Of a DNA stretch of 8,181 nucleotides, positions 1-8,181 are shown in pieces. The notes beneath the pieces were generated by a model. That model did not search any database, had not been told where the DNA came from, and saw only the letters and a list, made by a program, of their open reading frames with translations. Both the position numbers and the translations under genes were made by a program. Where the stretch lies: positions 1 through 8,181 of the forward strand of contig QWPO01000099.1 of assembly GCA_003669255.1 (NCBI GenBank). The letters are read 5' to 3'. The stretch comes from Planctomycetota bacterium. Its GTDB lineage: Bacteria; Planctomycetota; Planctomycetia; Pirellulales; UBA1268. How positions within the stretch are numbered: position 1 is the stretch's first letter; the number at the start of each line of letters is the position of its first letter.

Positions 1-87
1 AACCTGCGGTGAACCCGCGTCGGTCATGCTGCCTGGTGCAGGTTGACAACCTGCACCTACGTTTCGGCAGTCTGAAAAACGGGGCTT
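1..87. other. Non-coding end of window downstream of the membrane gene
   Basis: No credible gene is visible here. Reading on the minus strand, the membrane-protein gene stops with TAG at 90-88, a short T run follows (around 80-76), and then comes the 23-base inverted repeat described separately. The heptamer AACCTGC at 1-7 occurs again inside that repeat at 48-54, and could alternatively pair with GCAGGTT at 38-44. Confidence 0.6.
35..57. repeat. Perfect 11-bp inverted repeat, possible terminator or operator
   Basis: GGTGCAGGTTG and its exact reverse complement CAACCTGCACC flank a single central A at position 46. As RNA, either strand would fold into a 10-bp stem with a 3-base loop. It begins about 30 bases past the stop of the membrane-protein gene, where a transcription terminator would be expected, but there is no T run after the stem on the minus strand, so it is not a classical intrinsic terminator. 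A dimeric regulator site for a gene to the left, or a bidirectional 3'-end hairpin, are alternatives. The symmetry is seen directly; the role is inferred. Confidence 0.45.
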
Positions 88-1251
88 CTACTCGCCGGGT
101 TCGTCGATCACCACTTCGTCGAGCTCGGTGCCGTCGACGTCCTGCCGTAGCAGCATGTAGGCGGCGGTGGCGATCGCCCAGAAGTAGCCCCAGCCGAACG
201 ACGAGAGCAGGTGAGCCAGGCCGCGGCTCCAGAAGGCGATCGCCTTCACGCCAAAGCGCGAGGCCTCACCACCGACACCCGACAGGCCGTCGAGCACCGC
301 CGCCGTGCGTTCGTGACCCATGCCAAAACTGGCCGCCCACATCGCGAGCGTGCCAGTGGCGTCGGCGAACAGGCTCGCCACCGCAATGGCGGGCACGGCG
401 ACGGCAAGCGCCACCAACGCGTAGAAGGCATAGTGCAGCGGCCGCTGGTAGAGGTAGGAAAACGACGTCGAGATCGCCTGAAAGCTGTCGCCCCGCTCCA
501 CACCCACCGCTGCCACCATCAGCGGCCAGCCAGCGACGACGCCAATGGCGAGAATCGCGAGCACCACCGCGCCAAGCAGCACGAGTGGCCACACGGCTCC
601 CGCGAACGCCAGGCCCAGTTCCGTCCGCATGGCCAGTCCGAGCAAGGCACCAGGAATGCTCAAGGCGAGGATGCCAACCAACACGAAGAGGGCGGCATTG
701 AACGCGGGCAGCCACTTCCGCGAGCCGTAGAGCGTCGCACCGACCGGTCCCGGCGCCTCTTCGCCAACCAACTTCAGTGCCACGTGCCGCGTGATGCCGG
801 TGCCGAAGATCGACCAGACAAGCACAAACCAGGCAAGCCGCGCCGCGGCGCCGAGCAGTTGATGGCTGGTGGCCGACGGGCGAAAGGGAACGCTCACCAT
901 GGCGACGAGTTCCGCGAGAGGCCGCGGAAGCCGGAGGACGAGGTCGTGCAGCCAGGGGGTGGCCCCGCGGCTCGGAGCCAGTGGGGTCACGACATTGCCC
1001 TGTCCGTCAGGGAGGACGAGCCCGCCATCGACGGGAGCGGCACCGTCCACGAATCCCGTGGCGCCGGCGAGACCGAGTTGGTTGCAGGCCGACCAGCCGG
1101 CCCAGGTGGCCACCGCACCGAGTGCGGCGAGCAGGATCACTGTCGGCGAAAAGGCGGCTGCCGCCGCGCGAAACAGCAGCCACCAAGGCAGCGCATCGCT
1201 CCAGCGGATTTCGTGCACGATTGTGCCGGACGGGTTTGGACTTGTGGTCAT
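88..1251 (-). CDS. Multi-pass membrane protein of unknown function
   Basis: Encodes 387 residues with about six hydrophobic segments, near residues 36-52, 135-152, 184-206, 216-245, 274-296 and 354-368. This predicts an integral cytoplasmic-membrane protein. A hydrophilic loop (about 60-130) rich in Gly, Pro and Asp follows the first segment, and the C-terminus is acidic (LDEVVIDEPGE). The segment at 254-273 (GDSFQAISTSFSYLYQRPLH) just before a membrane span is its most distinctive motif. From memory it resembles uncharacterised planctomycete membrane proteins, but I cannot assign a function. The ATG at 1251 was chosen over an upstream GTG at 1350 because GAGGAG (1266-1261) lies nine bases before it and the extra N-terminal stretch is Arg/Pro-rich and unlike the rest. 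It lies 126 bases after yacG and has a possible promoter of its own, so it may be a separate unit. Confidence 0.85.
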   Translation of the reverse strand: MTTSPNPSGTIVHEIRWSDALPWWLLFRAAAAAFSPTVILLAALGAVATWAGWSACNQLGLAGATGFVDGAAPVDGGLVLPDGQGNVVTPLAPSRGATPWLHDLVLRLPRPLAELVAMVSVPFRPSATSHQLLGAAARLAWFVLVWSIFGTGITRHVALKLVGEEAPGPVGATLYGSRKWLPAFNAALFVLVGILALSIPGALLGLAMRTELGLAFAGAVWPLVLLGAVVLAILAIGVVAGWPLMVAAVGVERGDSFQAISTSFSYLYQRPLHYAFYALVALAVAVPAIAVASLFADATGTLAMWAASFGMGHERTAAVLDGLSGVGGEASRFGVKAIAFWSRGLAHLLSSFGWGYFWAIATAAYMLLRQDVDGTELDEVVIDEPGE

Positions 1252-1303
1252 GGGCAAGGGCTCCTCACGTGGGCCATCAGTCCCGAGACGAGATGGCGGG
1301 CGG

Positions 1304-1309
1304 AGTATA
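1304..1309 (-). promoter_or_regulatory. Possible -10 element (TATACT) ahead of the membrane gene
   Basis: TATACT, read on the minus strand, matches the TATAAT consensus at five of six positions and is striking in such GC-rich DNA. It sits 52 bases upstream of the membrane-protein ATG. No good -35 hexamer is present at 16-18 bases, so this is only a candidate. A 5-bp hairpin (GCCGT/ACGGC) lies immediately upstream of it. Confidence 0.3.
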
Positions 1310-1377
1310 TGCCGTGAGGGGCGACGGCGCCGCGTCCAGCCCGCTGCCACAAGCCGGGCGCACCAGAGACACGGGCG

Positions 1378-1554
1378 TCATGCCTCGGCTTCGGCCTCGT
1401 CGTCACCGTCCACGGGCCGTTTTGTCTCGGGGACCCCGTATGCCTCGTCGAGCCAGCGGCCCAGGTCGATGAGCCGACAGCGGTCGCTGCAAAAGGGCAC
1501 CGTGGGCGTGGTCGAGAGGTCGACAGGCGCGTCACATACCGGACACTGAGGCAT
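1378..1554 (-). CDS. yacG: YacG-type zinc-binding protein (DNA gyrase inhibitor family)
   Basis: A 58-residue protein beginning MPQCPVCDAP. It shows the YacG/DUF329 pattern: CPxC (C4, C7), then PFCSDRC (C22, C26) giving a four-cysteine zinc site, followed by RLIDLGRWLDEAYGVP, the family's hallmark stretch. The C-terminus is acidic (DGDDEAEAEA). The E. coli member, of about 65 residues, binds zinc and has been reported to bind GyrB and inhibit DNA gyrase; whether that holds here is inference. The ATG lies only three bases after the fmdB stop, with GAGGG (1566-1562) seven bases ahead, so it is very probably translated from the chaperone operon transcript. Length and cysteine spacing are normal for the family. 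Confidence 0.88.
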   Translation of the reverse strand: MPQCPVCDAPVDLSTTPTVPFCSDRCRLIDLGRWLDEAYGVPETKRPVDGDDEAEAEA

Positions 1555-1557
1555 CGC

Positions 1558-1845
1558 TTAGCCCTCGCCCGAGCCAGACTTCGGCGGGCCGGAATCGGCC
1601 TTTTTGCCGCCGTCGCCCCCCGACGACTTCTTGTCGGCCTCAGCGCCCTTCTTGTAGGAGTCGCTGCGGTAGTCGGTCTTGTAGAACCCCGACCCCTTGA
1701 ACACGATCGCCCCACCGGCACCGATCAGCCGCCGCAGCTTTTTCTTGCCGCACTCTGGGCAGGTCTTCTTCACTGAGTCGGTCATCGACTGAAACAGTTC
1801 GAACGCGTGCCCGCACCCGTCGCAAACGTAGTCGTACGTCGGCAT
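1558..1845 (-). CDS. FmdB-family zinc-ribbon protein
   Basis: A 95-residue protein beginning MPTYDYVCDGCGHAFE, the standard start of the FmdB/putative regulatory zinc-ribbon family. Two CxxC pairs (C8/C11 and C29/C32) form a zinc ribbon in the first 40 residues. Then come the family's LRRLIGAGGAIVFKGSGFYKTDYR segment (key residues about 37-60) and a low-complexity tail rich in Lys, Gly, Ser and Asp (about 65-95) that is probably disordered. The biochemical role of this family is not settled; the name comes from a formamidase-operon regulator, and no regulatory activity can be read from the sequence. The ATG is three bases after the grpE stop, with AAGGGAG (1860-1854) eight bases ahead inside grpE, implying translational coupling. 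Confidence 0.88.
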   Translation of the reverse strand: MPTYDYVCDGCGHAFELFQSMTDSVKKTCPECGKKKLRRLIGAGGAIVFKGSGFYKTDYRSDSYKKGAEADKKSSGGDGGKKADSGPPKSGSGEG

Positions 1846-1848
1846 CGC

Positions 1849-2352
1849 TCACGCTCCCTTTGCCACGATCACCTGGGCTGGGCGGACCACCCGATCGTGA
1901 AGCTTGTAGCCCCGACTGGCCGTGCCCACGATCGTGCCCTCCGCGACGCCCGCCACCTCCTGCTGGAGGATCGCGTCGTGGATGGCCGGGTCGAAGGACG
2001 TCCCGTCAGTCTCGATGGTCTGGCAGCCGTGGCTGCCGAGCAGTTTCTCAATCTGCTGGGCTGTCATCCGAAAGCCCGACCGCAGCGTCTCAACGTCGGC
2101 CGACTTTTCCGCGGCCTCGATCGCCCGCAGCACGTTGTCGAGCACCGGAAGCAGGTCGCGAAGAACGTCGATCTCGCGATATCGCTGGGCGTCTTCGTAC
2201 TCGCGGCGGGACCTCTTCCGGAAGTTTTCCAGTTCGGCCTGCACGCGGAGCACCCGCTCCTGCAACTCCGCGACCTGGTTTTCGGGGCCGGCATCACGCA
2301 CCTCGGAGGCGGTGGATGGCTCGATCCCCTCGACGGACTCTTCTTCGCTCAT
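1849..2352 (-). CDS. grpE: GrpE, nucleotide exchange factor for DnaK
   Basis: A cytoplasmic co-chaperone that, as a dimer, releases ADP from DnaK so the Hsp70 cycle can continue. The 167-residue product has the family layout. An acidic N-terminus (1-25) leads into a long helix/coiled coil (about 26-65) containing AELENFRKRSRRE. The helical segment DLLPVLDNVLRAIEAA follows (about 66-81), then the C-terminal beta domain with SFDPAIHDAILQ (119-130) and GYKLHDRVVRPAQVIVAKG (148-166). Length is slightly short of E. coli GrpE (197) but normal for many bacteria. ATG overlaps the dnaJ stop as ATGA, and AAGGAG (2366-2361) lies eight bases before it. The DnaK partner is not in this window. Confidence 0.97.
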   Translation of the reverse strand: MSEEESVEGIEPSTASEVRDAGPENQVAELQERVLRVQAELENFRKRSRREYEDAQRYREIDVLRDLLPVLDNVLRAIEAAEKSADVETLRSGFRMTAQQIEKLLGSHGCQTIETDGTSFDPAIHDAILQQEVAGVAEGTIVGTASRGYKLHDRVVRPAQVIVAKGA

Positions 2353-3506
2353 GATGCCTGCTCCTTACGCTGCTGCCCAGTCTCGGTGCCCTGGAAGTAT
2401 TCGGCAAGCCGGCTGAAGAACGAAGACCGCCTGGGCGTCACGGCGGCCTGCTCCTCCTTCGCCAACTCGCGAAGGAGTTCCTCGGCTCTCGGCGAGAGCG
2501 TCTTCGGCACCTCAACCTCCACGTGCACGTGCAGGTCGCCCACGCCGCGGCCACGGACCTCGGGCATCCCGAGACCCCGCACGCGGATCACGTCGCCGCC
2601 CTGCGTGCCTCGCGCCACCTGCAGTGGCCTGGGCCCGTCCAACGTCGGCACGTCCACGGTGGCGCCCAGGGCCGCCTGCGTGAAGCTCACCGGCACCTCA
2701 CAGTGCAGTTCGCGGCCGTCCCGGGCAAGGAACGGATGCTCCTCGATTTCGATCACGCAGTAGCAGTCGCCCGGCGGCCCACCGTTGCCCCCCGGTTCGC
2801 CCTCGCCGGCGAGTCGCACGCGGACGTCGCTGTCGACGCCGGCGGGGATCGTGACCCGTCGCTCCACCTGCTCCTCGGTGACCCCTTGGCCACTGCAGGC
2901 GGGGCACTTCTCGCGAATCACGCTGCCCGCCCCCCGGCACGCCGGGCAGGTGGTCTGGAGCCGAAACACGCCCGCCGACTGGATCACCTGGCCCTTGCCG
3001 CCGCAGTAGTCGCACGGCTGCGGTGCCGTGCCCTTCTTGGCTCCCGAGCCGTCGCACGTGCCACACATCTCGTGGCGGCCGAACGCCACTGTTTTGGTCA
3101 CCCCGCGGGCCGCCTCAACGAGAGTCAGCGACACCTGGCAGAACACATCGCGGCCCTTGCGCGGTCGGGGGCCGCGCGACCGGCCGCCGAATGCGTCGCC
3201 GAAAATGCCCCCGCCAAACAGGTCGCCAAACGCGTCGAAGATGTCGGAGACGTCGTTGAACTCGTGCTGCCGGCCCCCCTGCAGGCCCGCGTGACCGTAG
3301 CGGTCGTACCGCGACCGGAGGTCGTTGTCCGACAGCACCTCGAAAGCCCGCGCCGCCTCCTTGAAGCGTGTCGCGGCCTCGTCGTTGCCCGGGTTCTTGT
3401 CCGGGTGGAACTTGACCGCGAGCTTCCGATACGCCTCGGTGATCTGAACGGAGGTCGCCCGCCGCTCGACACCGAGCACCTCGTAGTAGTCACGCTGATC
3501 AGCCAT
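2349..3506 (-). CDS. dnaJ: DnaJ (Hsp40), co-chaperone of DnaK
   Basis: Stimulates DnaK ATPase and delivers unfolded substrates in the cytoplasm. The 385-residue product is a full class A J-protein. It has an N-terminal J domain (about 5-70) with HPD at 34-36, then a Gly/Phe region (about 71-119). Four CxxCxGxG zinc repeats follow (C148/C151, C165/C168, C187/C190, C201/C204), then two beta-barrel substrate domains (about 209-345). The C-terminal segment contains SSFFSRLAEYF, like the dimerisation end of other DnaJ proteins. ATG at 3506 is chosen because it gives the canonical MADQRDYYEVLGV start; an in-frame GTG at 3527 would add only seven residues. Unlike its neighbours it lacks a clear ribosome-binding site (only GGGG about eight bases upstream), so translation may depend on coupling to groEL copy 2. 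Its stop overlaps the grpE start. Confidence 0.97.
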   Translation of the reverse strand: MADQRDYYEVLGVERRATSVQITEAYRKLAVKFHPDKNPGNDEAATRFKEAARAFEVLSDNDLRSRYDRYGHAGLQGGRQHEFNDVSDIFDAFGDLFGGGIFGDAFGGRSRGPRPRKGRDVFCQVSLTLVEAARGVTKTVAFGRHEMCGTCDGSGAKKGTAPQPCDYCGGKGQVIQSAGVFRLQTTCPACRGAGSVIREKCPACSGQGVTEEQVERRVTIPAGVDSDVRVRLAGEGEPGGNGGPPGDCYCVIEIEEHPFLARDGRELHCEVPVSFTQAALGATVDVPTLDGPRPLQVARGTQGGDVIRVRGLGMPEVRGRGVGDLHVHVEVEVPKTLSPRAEELLRELAKEEQAAVTPRRSSFFSRLAEYFQGTETGQQRKEQAS

Positions 3507-3566
3507 GTGGCGCACCCCGACACCCACGCAAAACGGTGGGCGAGTTGGAGGCTAGCCTCCGCGAAC
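3507..3566 (-). other. groEL copy 2 - dnaJ spacer with a palindrome and a small hairpin
   Basis: This 60-base spacer holds a perfect 14-base palindrome, GGAGGCTAGCCTCC (3547-3560), just past the groEL stop. A second small hairpin with CCCAC/GTGGG arms (3523-3527 and 3536-3540) has an 8-base loop and lies just ahead of the dnaJ start. Neither is followed by a T run, so they are unlikely to be intrinsic terminators. They could tune processing or stability between the groE and dnaJ parts of the message; this is inference. Confidence 0.4.
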
Positions 3567-5186
<1,620 letters not shown>

Positions 5187-5263
5187 GGGTCGATCTCCTG
5201 GATGCTTTGAGAACTAGACGCTGTGAGATGCGTTCAAGAATGCTGAAAGGAATCGGACACGAA
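5187..5263 (-). other. groES - groEL copy 2 spacer with ribosome-binding site
   Basis: This 77-base spacer holds AGGAG at 5199-5195, which fixes the GTG start of groEL copy 2. No convincing promoter, terminator or CIRCE sequence is visible. A CTTGAA-like stretch (around 5239-5234) resembles the -35 half of a heat-shock promoter but has no matching -10. Confidence 0.5.
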
Positions 5264-5569
5264 TCAGGACAGGACCTTGGCGAGGATGTCGGTCTCGCGG
5301 AGGATTTTGACCTCGTGGCCGTCGACCTCGATGTCGCTGCCCGAGTACTTGCCGTAGATCACTTCGTCGCCGATCGAGAGGGCCGGGGCCGCCCGCTGGC
5401 CGTTCTCGAGGAGCTTGCCGGGGCCGATGGCCACGACATGCCCACGCTGCGGCTTCTCCTTGGCAGAATCCGGGAGCACGATGCCGCCGGCAGTCCGCTC
5501 CTCAGCCTCAACGGGCTCCACCACCACACGGTCGTCGAGCGGACGGATCTTCAAGTTCTTCGCTGCCAT
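5264..5569 (-). CDS. groES: GroES co-chaperonin
   Basis: A 10-kDa co-chaperonin of 101 residues; seven copies form the lid of the GroEL chamber. It begins with IRPLDDRVVVEP (8-19), carries the mobile GroEL-binding loop EERTAGGIVLPD (23-34, with the IVL tripeptide at 30-32), and contains GDEVIYGKYSGSDIEVDG (about 67-84) and an ILRETDILAKV end. Length is normal. ATG at 5569 has GGAG (5582-5579) nine bases ahead. It sits between two groEL genes, with 77-base spacers on both sides. This reverses the usual groES-groEL order for copy 1 and keeps it for copy 2. As the only groES in the window it may serve both chaperonins; a further groES elsewhere cannot be excluded. Confidence 0.98.
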   Translation of the reverse strand: MAAKNLKIRPLDDRVVVEPVEAEERTAGGIVLPDSAKEKPQRGHVVAIGPGKLLENGQRAAPALSIGDEVIYGKYSGSDIEVDGHEVKILRETDILAKVLS

Positions 5570-5646
5570 CTGATTGGTCTCCGATTCGAGGTGAAAAAAG
5601 TTCGAGTTGGTTCAGTTGGTTCCGGGTTCGGCGTGTCGCCGGGCGA
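5570..5646 (-). other. groEL copy 1 - groES spacer with hairpin and tandem 9-mers
   Basis: This 77-base spacer contains a 5-bp hairpin (CGGCG/CGCCG arms, 3-base loop, 5629-5641) just past the groEL stop. It also has two adjacent copies of a 9-mer, AGTTGGTTC on the plus strand, at 5605-5613 and 5614-5622. A run of six T on the minus strand follows (5599-5594). The hairpin and T run are about 30 bases apart, so this is not a standard terminator, although partial termination or RNA processing here is conceivable. Confidence 0.4.
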
Positions 5647-7356
<1,710 letters not shown>

Positions 7357-7362
7357 GGAAGA

Positions 7363-7370
7363 CTCCTCTC
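7363..7370 (-). promoter_or_regulatory. groEL: Ribosome-binding site that fixes the GTG start of groEL copy 1
   Basis: GAGAGGAG on the minus strand lies six bases before GTG at 7356-7354. It supports this start over the much longer open frame reaching 7572 and over the internal ATG at 7344. Confidence 0.8.
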
Positions 7371-7376
7371 GACTAT

Positions 7377-7404
7377 GTGACGTTGGGGTCACGTTGTGGG
7401 TGAC
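7377..7404. promoter_or_regulatory. Three alternating GTGAC/GTCAC half-sites, candidate operator
   Basis: On the plus strand GTGAC (7377-7381), GTCAC (7388-7392) and GTGAC (7400-7404) start 11 and 12 bases apart, about one helical turn each. The surrounding bases also repeat: TGACGTTGGGG, TCACGTTGTGGG and a weaker TGACGGGTTTTGG. Neighbouring sites form inverted repeats, so the stretch can also fold as alternative 5-bp hairpins in RNA. It lies 20-48 bases ahead of the groEL start, where a repressor or a leader-RNA switch could act. The repetition is seen; the regulatory role is inferred. Confidence 0.45.
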
Positions 7405-7447
7405 GGGTTTTGGCAGACCATCCTTGGGATGCCCCGAAAGAATGCAA

Positions 7448-7468
7448 GCCGCGTGCCACGGACGCGGC
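7448..7468 (-). terminator. Terminator-like hairpin downstream of the truncated gene
   Basis: Perfect 7-bp arms GCCGCGT and ACGCGGC enclose a 7-base loop. On the minus strand the stem is followed by TTGCATTCTTTC, which is T-rich but interrupted. It lies about 145 bases past the stop of the upstream gene and 92 bases before groEL copy 1, a fitting place to separate the two units. The imperfect T tract keeps confidence low. Confidence 0.42.
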
Positions 7469-7612
7469 CGGCGCGGAACACCCCATGTTTTCAATGGTTT
7501 CGCACACGTCGGTCGGCGGGACCCCGGGGGCAGGTGCCGATTTGGCAGGGCTGGCGGCCCGGGGGGGCACACTCGGGATCGCAGACTTTTTCAGTCCCTG
7601 GTCGCGAATCCG

Positions 7613-8181
7613 CTAGTGGAGGGGATCGACGGCCGTGGCGTCGGCGCCGACGTCCCTACCATTGACCTGCAGGAGCACGCCCGCCGGCAGGGTCGGCTCA
7701 AACCGCCCCCGCCGCGGCCGGCCATCCGGCTCGCCGAGGTCGAGTTCCAGCGGCAGTGAGCCCGACACGACGAACCTTGTGCCGTCGAGGCGTGCGGTCA
7801 CGTCGCGGCTGGCAAACTCGCGGCGGAAGGCCGTGAATGCCGCGTTGTCGAGCGACTCGCACAGTTCGAGGTCGAGGGCCAGGAGCGCTCCGCGGTCGGG
7901 TGTGCCCGCCGCAAACGTGGCCGTTAGTCGCTGCACGGGTTCGGAGCCGCCGTCGGCCACGAGCCGGAGCCCAAGAGGCCGCAGGTCGGGCTGGCCGACC
8001 GAGAGGAGTCGAATTCCGAGGGCGGTGCCGTCGCCGCCTCGGAGAAACACGGTTGAATCGGGGGGTAGTTCCGCACCAGCGGCAAGCGGCCCCTCCGCCG
8101 ACCAGACGTCGCACTTCGTGGGAATGAGCAGATGAGCCTCGAGGCAAGAGAGCGACTGCGGATCGACACCAAACGCCGGCC
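7613..8181 (-). CDS. 3' part of an unrecognised gene, cut by the window edge
   Basis: The frame is open from the window edge (first complete codon at 8179) to TAG at 7615-7613, giving 188 residues of a longer protein. Third codon positions are strongly GC-rich, as in the neighbouring genes, which supports this frame over competing ones. The visible part has no clear membrane span and no motif I recognise. It contains two cysteines close to the visible start (SCLEAHLLIPTKCDVW), alternating hydrophobic stretches such as TRFVVSGSLPLELDL that suggest beta structure, and a C-terminal VLLQVNGRDVGADATAVDPLH. Any start within the window, such as the GTG at 8050, would be internal. A function cannot be given. 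Confidence 0.7.
   Translation of the reverse strand, partial: PAFGVDPQSLSCLEAHLLIPTKCDVWSAEGPLAAGAELPPDSTVFLRGGDGTALGIRLLSVGQPDLRPLGLRLVADGGSEPVQRLTATFAAGTPDRGALLALDLELCESLDNAAFTAFRREFASRDVTARLDGTRFVVSGSLPLELDLGEPDGRPRRGRFEPTLPAGVLLQVNGRDVGADATAVDPLH

Larger units (their letters stand above)
7357..7612 (-). promoter_or_regulatory. Regulatory region upstream of the chaperone operon
   Basis: These 256 bases separate the truncated upstream gene from groEL copy 1 and must hold the operon promoter if transcription starts here. From upstream to downstream they contain a G/C-rich stretch with a run of seven G on the plus strand (7561-7567), a TTGAAA hexamer (7494-7489) with no suitable -10, the hairpin at 7448-7468, a 5-bp CATCC/GGATG hairpin (7419-7431), the half-site cluster at 7377-7404 and the ribosome-binding site. 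I see no CIRCE (TTAGCACTC with inverted partner) and no good sigma-70 or sigma-32 promoter pair, so I name no promoter. Confidence 0.5.

Noticed and set aside
1252..1350. A 33-residue N-terminal extension of the membrane protein
   Set aside because: It is Arg/Pro-rich and covers the TATACT and the GAGGAG site; the ATG at 1251 is well placed after that site.
9..1549. Several plus-strand open frames opposite the membrane-protein and yacG genes
   Set aside because: Their translations are Arg/Pro/Ser-rich and overlap each other; the minus-strand frames have membrane segments or a clear zinc motif.
7357..7572. A 72-residue N-terminal extension of GroEL copy 1
   Set aside because: The open frame continues upstream, but the extra residues have no GroEL similarity, the region contains hairpins and candidate regulatory repeats, and the GTG at 7356 has an excellent ribosome-binding site and gives the canonical N-terminus.
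7357..7612. A CIRCE/HrcA operator or sigma-32 promoter upstream of groEL
   Set aside because: No TTAGCACTC-type inverted repeat is present. CCCCATGT occurs at 7481-7488 but on the plus strand, facing away from groEL and without a CTTGAAA partner. TTGAAA on the minus strand (7494-7489) has no matching -10.
7635..8147. Alternative frames on both strands across the truncated upstream gene
   Set aside because: The minus-strand frame ending at 7613 is open to the window edge and has the GC-rich third positions typical of the neighbouring genes; the others are Arg/Pro-rich shadows.

Overview
The window comes from a GC-rich bacterium, most likely a planctomycete (Planctomycetota, perhaps Pirellulales). 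The assignment is an inference. It rests on the pair of divergent GroEL proteins in one cluster, on the inverted gene orders (groEL before groES, dnaJ before grpE, no dnaK nearby), and on a terminal membrane protein whose sequence style resembles uncharacterised planctomycete proteins. No rRNA or other phylogenetic marker is present to test it.

All convincing genes lie on the minus strand, so the window reads from right to left. From 8181 down to 7613 is the 3' part of an unrecognised gene cut by the window edge. Positions 7612-7357 form a 256-base intergenic region with a terminator-like hairpin (7448-7468) and a cluster of regularly spaced GTGAC/GTCAC half-sites (7377-7404) just ahead of the chaperone genes. 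Then follow groEL copy 1 (7356-5647, with a Gly-Gly-Met tail), groES (5569-5264), groEL copy 2 (5186-3567, no Gly-Gly-Met tail), dnaJ (3506-2349), grpE (2352-1849), an FmdB-family zinc-ribbon protein (1845-1558), a YacG-type zinc protein of 58 residues (1554-1378) and, after a 126-base gap, a multi-pass membrane protein (1251-88). The last 87 bases hold a 23-base perfect inverted repeat.

The seven genes from groEL copy 1 to yacG look like one protein-quality-control operon. Spacers are 77, 77 and 60 bases among the first four genes; dnaJ and grpE overlap by ATGA; and the grpE-fmdB and fmdB-yacG junctions have only three bases between stop and start. GroEL/GroES encapsulate and fold polypeptides, while DnaJ and GrpE are the J-protein and nucleotide-exchange partners of a DnaK that must be encoded elsewhere. 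No CIRCE element was found.

I do not see a wholly new system here. The most interesting content is the complementary divergence of the two GroELs: copy 1 keeps the usual tail but departs from the family at an inter-ring contact and near the ATPase aspartate, and copy 2 keeps those motifs but lacks the tail and carries an odd Pro-Pro. The candidate operator repeats upstream and the linkage of two tiny zinc proteins to the chaperone operon come next.
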